From Paenibacillus sp. NAIST15-1 (lineage in GTDB: Bacteria; Bacillota; Bacilli; Paenibacillales; Paenibacillaceae): a DNA stretch of 64,000 nucleotides. This document shows, piece after piece, positions 53,161-60,975 of this stretch. Each line of letters begins with the position of its first letter. Position 1 is the stretch's first letter. The stretch is from NCBI RefSeq assembly GCF_001894745.1, contig NZ_BBYF01000005.1, forward strand, positions 186,001-250,000. The letters are read 5' to 3'. The translations under genes were made by a program, and so were the position numbers. The notes under the pieces are model-generated. The model worked only from the letters and a program-made list of their open reading frames with translations, searched no databases and was not told the DNA's origin.

Positions 53161-54019
53161 GTACGCGTCCTCCCTTGGTTGTGAAATACACGATGTCTTC
53201 TAATGATGGTTTGTTGAGAACCGCATAATTTCCAAATAAATGATCGGCTTCCTGCCGATTATCTATTAAGCCCTCAAAACCAACGGCTGTCTCACGAATT
53301 CCGACAAATTTCTTTCGAACATCGGAATCTAGTAGTTGTGAGTCACCTTTCACGATCACGTATCTATCGAGTACATCATCTTTCGCTTCATTGAATACGA
53401 GCTTTCCGCGATTGATGAAAGCAATGTAGTCGGCAATGCGATCCAAGTCTGTCGTGATATGAGTTGAGAAAATAATCGAATTTCGCTCGTTCTGCATCAT
53501 GTCCGCAAGAATATCGAGCATTTCCCTTCTAAACACAGGATCTAGCCCGGAGGTTGGCTCATCCATGATGAGGAGCTCTGCCTCATGTGAAAAAGCAACG
53601 GCAAGGGCAAACTTCACTTTCATCCCCTTGGATAATTGTTCGATCTTCTTATTCGGGGACAGCTCGAACTGTTCCAGATAGTTGTTAAATTTCTGCTCGT
53701 TCCACTTTTGATAAAAAGGCGCAATCATCTTCTTCATGTCACGAATCGTAAGGTGATCATAATAGAAGCAATCATCTGACACGATGCCGATGCGCTGCTT
53801 GATTTCCACTTCTTGTGCAGGCATATCGCAGCCTAGTATCTTTACGCTCCCGGAGTCAGGGCGAATCATGCCGAGCATCATTTTGATTAAGGTGCTCTTC
53901 CCAACGCCATTCGGACCTATAAGCCCGGTGATGTAGCCCTGCTTCACATCCAAAGATACCTGATCAACTGTAAATTCAGGATATGTTTTCGTTAAATTAC
54001 GTATCTCGATTACATTCAT
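53153..54019 (-). CDS. ABC transporter ATP-binding protein (BcrA/YtrB-like)
   Basis: This 288-residue ATPase has Walker A Gly-Pro-Asn-Gly-Val-Gly-Lys-Ser-Thr (about 35-43), a signature reduced to Leu-Ser-Lys-Gly-Met-Lys-Val-Lys, Walker B ending Met-Asp-Glu-Pro-Thr-Ser-Gly-Leu-Asp and a switch His in Phe-Ser-Thr-His. A C-terminal extension of about 70 residues follows, as in the BcrA type. It overlaps the GntR gene as ATGA and the permease gene by 8 bases, so regulator, ATPase and permease are expressed together. Confidence 0.9.
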   Translation of the reverse strand: MNVIEIRNLTKTYPEFTVDQVSLDVKQGYITGLIGPNGVGKSTLIKMMLGMIRPDSGSVKILGCDMPAQEVEIKQRIGIVSDDCFYYDHLTIRDMKKMIAPFYQKWNEQKFNNYLEQFELSPNKKIEQLSKGMKVKFALAVAFSHEAELLIMDEPTSGLDPVFRREMLDILADMMQNERNSIIFSTHITTDLDRIADYIAFINRGKLVFNEAKDDVLDRYVIVKGDSQLLDSDVRKKFVGIRETAVGFEGLIDNRQEADHLFGNYAVLNKPSLEDIVYFTTKGGRVHA

Positions 54020-54399
54020 GGTGTGTGCTCCTCCTCGAACAATAGCTTCATATGATCGATCACATCTTGTTGACTCATGCTTAATTCCTTACTTTCACGA
54101 ATGATCTCTATCATTTTTTCTTCTAATTGTTTCATACGCTGCTCCCGAATGAAGTCTTTATTGGCACCTGATACGAACGATCCCTTCCCTACCACGGAGT
54201 CGATCAACTGCTCTTTCTCCAGCTCTTCATACACACGCTTGGTTGTGATGACACTAACCTGCAAATCCTTAGCCAGCTGCCGAATAGAAGGAAGACTGTC
54301 GCCTGCACGCAATTCCCCGCTCAGAATGCTCTGTCTGATTTGGTTCAATATTTGCATGTATATCGGATCGCTCGAGGCATTGGAAATAATAATTTTCAG
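54016..54399 (-). CDS. GntR family (YtrA-type) regulator with apparent CTG start
   Basis: This 127-residue winged-helix regulator begins Lys-Ile-Ile-Ile-Ser-Asn-Ala-Ser-Ser-Asp-Pro-Ile-Tyr-Met-Gln-Ile, the canonical YtrA N-terminus, with the helix-turn-helix at about 30-75 (Pro-Ser-Ile-Arg-Gln-Leu-Ala-Lys-Asp-Leu) and a short C-terminal dimerisation helix. If the first ATG (54357) were used, the conserved Asp-Pro-Ile-Tyr would be lost. The extended frame opens with CTG at 54399, 6 bases after GAGGTGA, which I take as the start. It should repress its own ABC operon through two matching AGTGTA-N13-TACACT sites just upstream. Confidence 0.8.
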   Translation of the reverse strand: MKIIISNASSDPIYMQILNQIRQSILSGELRAGDSLPSIRQLAKDLQVSVITTKRVYEELEKEQLIDSVVGKGSFVSGANKDFIREQRMKQLEEKMIEIIRESKELSMSQQDVIDHMKLLFEEEHTP

Positions 54400-54432
54400 C
54401 TTCTATCACCTCAATGCTGTTTATATCCATAT

Positions 54433-54509
54433 AGTGTACATATACAATATATACACTGTTGTGGTAAGTGTCAATAGAGTATTTAGTGTATATATATATT
54501 ATATACACT
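54433..54509 (-). promoter_or_regulatory. GntR-ABC promoter with twin inverted-repeat operators
   Basis: AGTGTA-N13-TACACT occurs twice, at 54433-54457 and 54485-54509, with centres 52 bases apart (about five helical turns). On the minus strand TTGACA (54474-54469) and TATATT (54451-54446) are 17 bases apart, so the first site overlaps the -10 element and the second lies upstream of the -35. This is a strong candidate for autorepression by the GntR regulator. Confidence 0.82.
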
Positions 54510-54670
54510 GTTAAACCCAATGTGCCTATACCGATTCGGGTGCAGCATCTAATAACAAGCTATGTTTTTAATACTTTTAATACAACGGATGAGAATATCC
54601 CACTCCAATTAATCCCTGGATGCCTCGAAGGAATTAAACAACTATGTAGAAAAGAATGAGGTGAAATAAT

Positions 54671-54722
54671 AAAACGGCCGAGCGTCATTATTCGACTGCT
54701 CAGCCGTTTTTGTTATGAAAGG
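54671..54722. terminator. Bidirectional intrinsic terminator
   Basis: AAAACGGC and AGC pair with GCT and GCCGTTTT, with A and T tracts on the two sides. It probably ends the minus-strand sigma-DUF1835 gene. The remaining gap (54510-54670) holds no convincing gene. Confidence 0.78.
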
Positions 54723-54791
54723 CATAATTTACGAGTTCAGTTGTTCAAATGTAGGCAATTGGTCACCCTACGATGAATTTGCTCCGCTTTG

Positions 54792-56393
54792 CTACGCTCC
54801 TTGGTTATCGTTGATGAGTGTTTTCGCTACTGTGTCCCAGCGCCACGGTACAGATTGGCCTTTCAGGTGAACACCACCAAGCCACGTATCGATGCCGTTC
54901 AGAGCTACCCGGTCTGCTTGACCTTCCAGAACTTGTTGCCCCTCTTTCGTTAACGACACCGTACATTCACGGAATGAAGGCGGTGTGCCTTGGAAATTCG
55001 GGAAGGTCTCTACTCCCTCAACGTGCAGAAGTGGATGGGTACCGCTAGTCAGCTTGTCCAACACATGCCAGTATTGCAAATCCCCCATTCCAAGTTCATG
55101 CAGCTTATTGCAGACATGCTTAAATAATTCATACGGAGAAGCAATGCCAAAATCAATCTGCTCCAAAGTGAATTGCTCGACAATGCCGAGCCCATTGTGG
55201 ACAGATGGGAAATGGGCAAGATGCTGCTGGAATGCTGCATTCGCATAGGGCAATGCCGACGTATCCTCTCGCAGAAGCTGTACGAGTTTGCTAGGATCAG
55301 GAGATGTATAAGCCTCCCATAATGCTGACCCTAGATCGAGCTGTTCACGACCGACAGTTTGCCACGTCCCTGATAGTGACGCCAGCTGCTCTTCATTTAA
55401 TTGGCCAAGCCCGCGGAATAATTCAATGCCTGGGAAGGATCCAATGCATAGCAAGCTTAGCTTTGTACGGCCAAGCGGCTGGTGTGCAAACCAATGGAGC
55501 AAGTAGCAGAGCATCGTCTGGTCAAATAAATCATGCTCGAACCACAACACAATCTCTTCGTATTCGGAAAAGCGAGTGAGCTGCTGTTCTTGTTCGCCAG
55601 AGAGACGTGTGAATTCTGCTGCGGGAATGCCGAGCGCCTGCTCCAAGTATTGAGCCCGTACCTGCCGATTGGAGGCTGCTGTGGGATTTGCGAAGTTCGG
55701 CCCTTCCGGGTACACTTCCCTCCACACGAGAATATCCCCTTTATGTAAAACCTTACGCAAAGTGCTCGCTACGTGATCTCCATTTACAATATGCAGCATA
55801 TGTTTTCCCCCTTCATATAAGCTGTTGCATACATGAGCAAAATCAGCAACAGGCAGGATTCCTTTCAGTTTGCGTCGCGCGTCGAATAGCCGTTTTTTCA
55901 ATACAGGGACGGATGTGCCTAAGTACGCAGAGATTTCCTGCAATGAATAGCCGTAAAAATAAAACAACTGTACCGCCACACGCATATTTGATGACAATGA
56001 CGATACGGATTCATGAAGCAGCCTTCTCAGTTCTTTTTGCTCGACGATGTCAGCGATGCTCTTCCCGCTTCCAGCTAAGCCGGTCATATCATCCAACGGG
56101 ACAGACGGATGACGTTTGCGCCGAAGAATGCGGTTCGCTTGGCGAACGACAATCACCTTGAACCAACCCGGAAATGCTTCGGTTTCTTTCAGGCGACTGA
56201 GGCTGATGAATGCTTCCGCGAATGCCTCTTGCACGGCATCCTCCGCCAACTGAACGTCGTGCAGCCGTTCATAGGCTACAGCATAAGCCATTGAAGTGAA
56301 CTGTCGGACGATGGGATCGAACGACTCGCGGTCTCCTTGCTTCGCTGCCTCTATCCAATGGTGCACGCCCCCAACTCCTTTCTTTCTATCCAT
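54792..56393 (-). CDS. ECF sigma factor fused to a DUF1835-like domain
   Basis: This 533-residue protein begins with ECF sigma region 2 (about 20-95; Asp-Ala-Val-Gln-Glu-Ala-Phe-Ala-Glu-Ala-Phe and Phe-Pro-Gly-Trp-Phe) and region 4 (about 122-178; Tyr-Gly-Tyr-Ser-Leu-Gln-Glu-Ile-Ser-Ala-Tyr-Leu-Gly). From residue 199 it continues with Met-Leu-His-Ile-Val-Asn-Gly-Asp-His-Val-Ala and Asp-Ile-Leu-Val-Trp-Arg-Glu-X4-Gly-Pro, typical of DUF1835 proteins, and then a further region of about 200 residues. The ECF part should direct transcription; the fused part may replace a separate anti-sigma factor or sense a ligand, which is inference. No gene for an anti-sigma factor is adjacent. Confidence 0.8.
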   Translation of the reverse strand: MDRKKGVGGVHHWIEAAKQGDRESFDPIVRQFTSMAYAVAYERLHDVQLAEDAVQEAFAEAFISLSRLKETEAFPGWFKVIVVRQANRILRRKRHPSVPLDDMTGLAGSGKSIADIVEQKELRRLLHESVSSLSSNMRVAVQLFYFYGYSLQEISAYLGTSVPVLKKRLFDARRKLKGILPVADFAHVCNSLYEGGKHMLHIVNGDHVASTLRKVLHKGDILVWREVYPEGPNFANPTAASNRQVRAQYLEQALGIPAAEFTRLSGEQEQQLTRFSEYEEIVLWFEHDLFDQTMLCYLLHWFAHQPLGRTKLSLLCIGSFPGIELFRGLGQLNEEQLASLSGTWQTVGREQLDLGSALWEAYTSPDPSKLVQLLREDTSALPYANAAFQQHLAHFPSVHNGLGIVEQFTLEQIDFGIASPYELFKHVCNKLHELGMGDLQYWHVLDKLTSGTHPLLHVEGVETFPNFQGTPPSFRECTVSLTKEGQQVLEGQADRVALNGIDTWLGGVHLKGQSVPWRWDTVAKTLINDNQGA

Positions 56394-56545
56394 CTATACA
56401 CTAGTGCCATGTAACGGCCAAAAGGTTACTTCAAATGAGATTTAACTTCATAACATGAAATTTTGTTCAACCCCTGCTCGAATATGTTCATAGGTGATGA
56501 TAGCATACACATTGTTAGGCTTTTATAGGATCGATTGAGAAAGAA

Positions 56546-56635
56546 AGAAGGCCACCGATTCAAGAGTGAACGGCAGCCTTTCGAGGTATTTATCGTACCT
56601 AGTTCGAAGTACGTAGCAGAGCATGGCTCTGCTAC
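56546..56635 (-). terminator. Hairpins 3' of the MarR gene
   Basis: Two hairpins follow the MarR gene on the minus strand. GTAGCAGAGC-ATG-GCTCTGCTAC (56613-56635) has a perfect 10-bp stem and 3-base loop but no U-tract. A second, imperfect hairpin (56549-56580, AAGGC...GCCTT) is followed on the minus strand by CTTCTTTCTTTC. Together they probably end the MarR transcript. Confidence 0.55.
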
Positions 56636-56673
56636 AAGCTAAGCCTCCAAATGCAAATGATCCTCATGATTGA

Positions 56674-57117
56674 TTACGCCCAGCTTTTTAGCACTTCGTG
56701 CAGATCGAACAAAGCTCGATGGAAACGAAGGAGCTGCTCATCGTTGAACACGTCAATCTTGTCACGGAGCAGCCGTCCAATGGCTTCTTTATACTCTTTG
56801 ATAAATGCCGATCCTTCTGCTGTTAAGTGGAGATTGAAGGATCGCAAGTCCTGTTCGTCGTGAGTCCGTTCCACGAATGTCATTTCGATTAATTTTTGAA
56901 TAAGCTTGGAGAGCTGCTGCTTGGACATGTTGAGTTCTTGTGCGAGCTCTTTCATTCCGATTGGCTGATTGCTCTCGATTGCAACAAGTGCATAGAATTG
57001 CAGCGGGCTCAGCTTTTGCATCACCGTTTGCTCAAATAGCTTCATCATTCTGCGTTCAAATAAGGGCATCATTTCACCCCACGACTCTATAATCTCATTC
57101 ATAATCGCTGCTCGCAT
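56674..57117 (-). CDS. MarR family transcriptional regulator
   Basis: This 147-residue protein has a central winged helix (Leu-Ser-Pro-Leu-Gln-Phe-Tyr-Ala-Leu, then Asn-Met-Ser-Lys-Gln-Gln-Leu-Ser-Lys-Leu-Ile-Gln-Lys-Leu as recognition helix, and a wing with Arg-Thr-His-Asp-Glu-Gln-Asp-Leu-Arg) flanked by dimerisation helices. I chose ATG at 57117 because AAGGGG lies about nine bases before it and gives normal family length; an upstream frame to 57156 has no ribosome site. It is divergent from a serine hydrolase gene across a gap containing a perfect 11-bp palindrome, which it probably binds. Confidence 0.85.
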   Translation of the reverse strand: MRAAIMNEIIESWGEMMPLFERRMMKLFEQTVMQKLSPLQFYALVAIESNQPIGMKELAQELNMSKQQLSKLIQKLIEMTFVERTHDEQDLRSFNLHLTAEGSAFIKEYKEAIGRLLRDKIDVFNDEQLLRFHRALFDLHEVLKSWA

Positions 57118-57181
57118 GGCATAATACCCCTTCGTTATCGATTCAGACATTGACAATATGGATATAATCGTGATAATTATG

Positions 57182-57209
57182 TATATAGTAAATAACTGTT
57201 TACTATATA
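57182..57209. promoter_or_regulatory. Perfect 11-bp palindrome between MarR and serine hydrolase
   Basis: TATATAGTAAA (57182-57192) and TTTACTATATA (57199-57209) are exact complements with a 6-base spacer. The size and symmetry fit a MarR dimer site, and it lies between divergent starts, so it probably controls both genes. Confidence 0.75.
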
Positions 57210-57335
57210 GCAGTTTGAATACTTATTGTTTATAACCTATCTATCACCCGGAAAGGCGGGATGTCGATTGATTGACACACAGCCTAATTTTAAGCCTTTT
57301 ATCTCATAAACACAAAGATAAGGGGCAGATTCAAC

Positions 57336-58325
57336 ATGAATAGTAACCAATTGAACAGAAAGATTGATTCATACATCCAATCCATGCATGAGCGTGGGGA
57401 TTTCAATGGAAGCGTGCTTGTTGCTGTACAAGGAGAAGTTATTCTCGCCAGAGGATACGGGTTTGCAAATGTGGAGCTGAACGTACCGAATCAACGTAAG
57501 ACCGTATATCGAATTGGATCAAACTCCAAGCCAATTACAGCAGAAGCCATCCTGACCCTTGCCTATCAGGGCCAACTGCGTCTTGAAGAACAGTTGACAA
57601 CTTATTTACCAGAATTCTCTCAATGGGAGCACATATCGATTGAGCAATTGCTGACCCATCGCTCGGGTATCCCGAACTTGGTCTTACTTCCAGAGTTCCC
57701 GCAGTTTTCCCTGCTGCCGCATACTGTGGATGAGCTTATTGCCACCTTCTCTGCTCTTCCGTTGAACTTCGAACCAGGAACAAGGTTTGAGTATGCGAAT
57801 TCGAATTATATTTTACTCGGGAAAGTCATTGAAGCGATCAGCGGCAAGAGCTACGCCGATTACGTAAGGGAATACGTGCTCCTCCCTGCGGGAATGGAGA
57901 ATACAATGCTTGAGGATTCGACCACGATCATTGCGAACCGCGCAGTCGGGTATGAAGTGGATCCGAAAGGCAGTCTGCAACGTGCATCCCATATTGATAT
58001 GTCGAATGCGCATGCAGCAGGAGGTTTCCTATCTACGATAGATGACCTCTATCGTTTGAATTTCGCTATGCGCAGCAAGCGTTGGTTCGAACAAGATGCG
58101 GGAGATGTATCGGGGAATATGTATGCTCATCATCACCAGCCATACGGATATGGTTGGTTTATCCCTAGCATTCCTGTAGTATTCCATCATGGCGGAATTA
58201 ATGGCTTTACCTCAACTTTTGTCCGACATCTCGAACAGAATTTAACCGTTATTGCACTGAGCAATATCGTAACGCCGAATACGGCGGCGCTCGGCCAACA
58301 ACTGATGGACATGCTGATGGAATAA
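57336..58325 (+). CDS. Serine hydrolase of the class C beta-lactamase/PBP4* family
   Basis: This 329-residue protein has the three active-site motifs of the family: Ser62-Asn-Ser-Lys65 (SxxK), Tyr153-Ala-Asn155 (YxN) and His285-Gly-Gly (in place of Lys-Thr-Gly), plus the typical Arg-Ile-Gly-Ser start and Pro-Tyr-Gly-Tyr-Gly-Trp. No signal peptide is visible, so it should be cytoplasmic, unlike true secreted beta-lactamases; esterase, D-amino peptidase or drug-hydrolysing roles are all possible. AGGGGCAG precedes the ATG. It is divergent from a MarR regulator that probably represses it. Confidence 0.87.
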   Translation: MNSNQLNRKIDSYIQSMHERGDFNGSVLVAVQGEVILARGYGFANVELNVPNQRKTVYRIGSNSKPITAEAILTLAYQGQLRLEEQLTTYLPEFSQWEHISIEQLLTHRSGIPNLVLLPEFPQFSLLPHTVDELIATFSALPLNFEPGTRFEYANSNYILLGKVIEAISGKSYADYVREYVLLPAGMENTMLEDSTTIIANRAVGYEVDPKGSLQRASHIDMSNAHAAGGFLSTIDDLYRLNFAMRSKRWFEQDAGDVSGNMYAHHHQPYGYGWFIPSIPVVFHHGGINGFTSTFVRHLEQNLTVIALSNIVTPNTAALGQQLMDMLME

Positions 58326-58393
58326 ACGTCCTCTTCTCTAATTTTGTATCATTCTAGAAAGTCGGTTCATGTTAGACATTATATTGGCTAAAT

Positions 58394-58443
58394 AAAAACG
58401 GATAGAGGTTTCAGAGAAGATCTGAATCTCAATCCGTTTCTTT
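58394..58443 (+). terminator. Intrinsic terminator of serine hydrolase gene
   Basis: AAACGGAT (58396-58403) pairs with ATCCGTTT (58432-58439), with an inner TTCAG / CTGAA pair, followed by a T-rich sequence. Confidence 0.8.
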
Positions 58444-58505
58444 GTATGCGCTATAATTACATTACTTAGAGCTAATCCGACGAACGAAAAAGTAGAAGTC
58501 CCGAA

Positions 58506-58536
58506 ATTAAAAAACCGCCTATCCTCGGACAGGCGG
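58506..58536 (-). terminator. Intrinsic terminator of the YtrA-like ABC operon
   Basis: CCGCCT (58515-58520) pairs with AGGCGG (58531-58536) and, read on the minus strand, is followed by TTTTTTAATTT. It lies about 90 bases after the last minus-strand gene. Confidence 0.82.
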
Positions 58537-58623
58537 GAACTATAGACTTTCGTAGTGATTTTTAACCTCTTTTAGCGAAGCATTTCAAACCCTGATGATC
58601 CAGGTATAAAAAAACGATCGAAT

Positions 58624-58890
58624 TCAGCTTATGATACCTTGTTCTTTTCTCAGACACTTTTGTTTCAAAAGAAGGGCATGACGTATAACAGTTCTGCAGA
58701 GCCTTGCTCGTTGCAATGAAGAGTCTTCAGTGAAAAAATCATCATTTGCGCTCAACTCCTGCAGGGCTGCTTTGGCCGCATCCCAAGCAAGCTCTTCCTC
58801 TTGCAGCAGATAATGCGCTGCTTGGTATCCGTACGTCTCCACCCCTCTTAAAACCTGCACTTTCTGCCCAAAGCTCACCGTTCGATTCAT
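58624..58890 (-). CDS. Small hypothetical protein, last gene of YtrA-like operon
   Basis: This 88-residue protein is helical with many Gln, Glu and Leu residues and three cysteines or fewer; no membrane helix or signal is seen. AGAGGT lies 8 bases before the ATG. It starts 17 bases after the 411-residue gene and before a clear terminator, so it is probably the end of the operon. I do not recognise it. Confidence 0.6.
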   Translation of the reverse strand: MNRTVSFGQKVQVLRGVETYGYQAAHYLLQEEELAWDAAKAALQELSANDDFFTEDSSLQRARLCRTVIRHALLLKQKCLRKEQGIIS

Positions 58891-58907
58891 CGGGCTGTAC
58901 CTCTTTT

Positions 58908-60143
58908 CTAAGAAGTCGTATCTCGCATCTGCAGGCTATGTAACTGCAAAACCCCCATCTCTTTATCACGCTCAGATTCAGGCCCTTCGTAGACTACTTG
59001 ACCCACGTAGCGTGTTTTCCCATCGGATGTATCAAGAATAACTACGAGAGGTGTTGAGCCTTTCTTACTCAAGATATTGACACGATTGTGAGAGAGAACA
59101 AACGATTGGATCTTATCAACGCCAAGCTCCGATGCTGTGATCTGAACATAATCTCTCTCTTCAAGACCTGTGTCTAAGTTATAGCGTGATAACTGAATGG
59201 CATTTTCATCGAATTTTGCGTAGACCAAGGAATTGCTCTCTAGATAATAGTGCGTGTTAGGATTAAGTTTCTGCTTTGCGTTTAACTGCTTTGGGTCTGG
59301 CAAGGCATTCAGCTTGCCTGTTCGATATGAATAAACATATCTATGTATGGCTATGAGTTCATAAGAATTCATATAATCTCCATTTGATTTGACCTTATTC
59401 TCTTGAACTTGAAAGACCATATATTCATTCGGAGCAATGCCATTACTTAATGAGCCAACCTCAATTTCTATATCATTATTTGCGCTGTTCTTCCAATGGG
59501 TTACTTGCTTACCCTCAATAAGTGCGCCGCTCTTCATGTCCAACACATAGTCAAAAGATTGAAGAAACGATTCATCCCTCTTACCGTGCTGAATGAGTAC
59601 ATGCAGCTGACTATTGATGCGTTGAACATCGTCGATATAGATATAATCAAATGTGCTGTCAGTAGGGATTTCGATGACATACTGCTTCTCTTCATTCGTC
59701 TTCCTATTCAACAGGTCTACATGCAGTTGAAATTCCTTCTTTGGAGACTGACCTGATCCTATATTTCTATTGGCATAAATCAACCATTCATTATCCTTAT
59801 AAAATCCATTAGGATCCCTCTTGCCCCTCATAAATTGGCGATAATCCCGAAAGAGCTGCCCCATGCCTTCCGAATTATTTCTCAATGGTCGTACGGACAA
59901 GAGCTCGTCGCGAAATGTCTCCCGACTCCGATATTTGCTTCCTTCCATACTAATGGATAATGATTCCAACCGTATTCCTCCGTAAATAGCGGAAAGCTCG
60001 ATACCCGCTCCCTCCTTCGGGTCGCCTTGTTCCGTTACGAGCTTGTATGTCGGCAGATGATCCGCCGCACCGTAAGTATAATAGGTACACAATATCCCTA
60101 ACGTACAAAGTCCGAGAATGATCGATAATAAGTAACGTTTCAT
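58908..60143 (-). CDS. Extracytoplasmic membrane-anchored protein in ABC operon
   Basis: This 411-residue protein has one N-terminal membrane helix (about residues 4-22) and a large beta-rich outer part with many Tyr, Asn and Asp residues (for instance Ile-Tyr-Ile-Asp-Asp-Val-Gln-Arg and Tyr-Val-Leu-Asp-Met-Lys-Ser-Gly), suggesting propeller-like or repeat strands, which is inference. No lipobox is visible. GGAGG precedes the ATG. It is encoded 13 bases after the ABC permease, so an accessory role for the transporter is likely. I do not recognise a named family. Confidence 0.7.
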   Translation of the reverse strand: MKRYLLSIILGLCTLGILCTYYTYGAADHLPTYKLVTEQGDPKEGAGIELSAIYGGIRLESLSISMEGSKYRSRETFRDELLSVRPLRNNSEGMGQLFRDYRQFMRGKRDPNGFYKDNEWLIYANRNIGSGQSPKKEFQLHVDLLNRKTNEEKQYVIEIPTDSTFDYIYIDDVQRINSQLHVLIQHGKRDESFLQSFDYVLDMKSGALIEGKQVTHWKNSANNDIEIEVGSLSNGIAPNEYMVFQVQENKVKSNGDYMNSYELIAIHRYVYSYRTGKLNALPDPKQLNAKQKLNPNTHYYLESNSLVYAKFDENAIQLSRYNLDTGLEERDYVQITASELGVDKIQSFVLSHNRVNILSKKGSTPLVVILDTSDGKTRYVGQVVYEGPESERDKEMGVLQLHSLQMRDTTS

Positions 60144-60156
60144 CGTAATTCCTCCT

Positions 60157-60975
60157 TTACACGGTAATCTTCTTGCGAAGAAGCCAGAATCCGAGACAGC
60201 CGGAGATCACGGCAACGAGCAAGCAGGCACCAAGATGCATTCCGAATATTTCAATCGGATACCAATATCCATCCATGCGTAAGAATAATATTGGATACAC
60301 AACCAGGATCGCACTACCTGCGAAATACGCGAACGCGTATAGAACACCGATTCTCCGATAGCTTCGTTCGAGTAGAACTGCAGTAAAGATCACCATTACA
60401 GCAACAATGCCTAAGCCATAGCAATATATAAATTGCTCAAACTGTTTGGGCAGTAGCATTTTTAATGCTTCATTCATCGAAATCGCTTCGACGAATGTCG
60501 AATCCGCCCGCAGTTCTGCCGGAACCATCGCCTTGAAGATCATATTTTCGCCGACAAGCAGCACCAATTGAAATGCAATCATACTAAATACAAACATAAT
60601 AATAGCTGTAAGCTTTGATACGTATAGCATCCATCTCTTCGTTGGAAGCATCAGCAGCCGATAGATGAACGTCGATCGCCCGAACCAATCCCGATACCAG
60701 ATAAGGAGGGTATATAACACCAGAACTGTTATGCTCAGCAGAATCGGAAGAAAGAACCATTCCTTTGTTTTGAGGATAGCCCATGGGAAGGTGAGGATAT
60801 CAGGTAAACCTATATCATCATAACCCATCCCATTTTTCGCTTTGAAGGCTAATGCATCCTTGATTGTCAGAATGAATGAACTGAACTGACAGACCATCGT
60901 CACTACCATTAAGGATGCCAAAATATATCGGAATCGATAGATTTCCATATGAACCAATTTCAAATAGCGATTCAT
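60157..60975 (-). CDS. ABC transporter permease subunit of YtrA-like operon
   Basis: This 272-residue protein has about six to seven hydrophobic segments. It begins Met-Asn-Arg-Tyr-Leu-Lys-Leu-Val-His-Met-Glu-Ile and has a long outer loop after the first helix, a form common in the permeases of YtrABC-type systems. GGAGGTG precedes the ATG, and the start overlaps the ATPase stop by 4 bases. The substrate is unknown; relatives respond to cell-wall antibiotics. Confidence 0.8.
   Translation of the reverse strand: MNRYLKLVHMEIYRFRYILASLMVVTMVCQFSSFILTIKDALAFKAKNGMGYDDIGLPDILTFPWAILKTKEWFFLPILLSITVLVLYTLLIWYRDWFGRSTFIYRLLMLPTKRWMLYVSKLTAIIMFVFSMIAFQLVLLVGENMIFKAMVPAELRADSTFVEAISMNEALKMLLPKQFEQFIYCYGLGIVAVMVIFTAVLLERSYRRIGVLYAFAYFAGSAILVVYPILFLRMDGYWYPIEIFGMHLGACLLVAVISGCLGFWLLRKKITV

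Noticed and set aside
54468..54659. 63-codon plus-strand frame between GntR operators and terminator
   Set aside because: Its first half is the operator sequence itself. The tail has a somewhat protein-like composition and might be a gene remnant, but nothing supports this.
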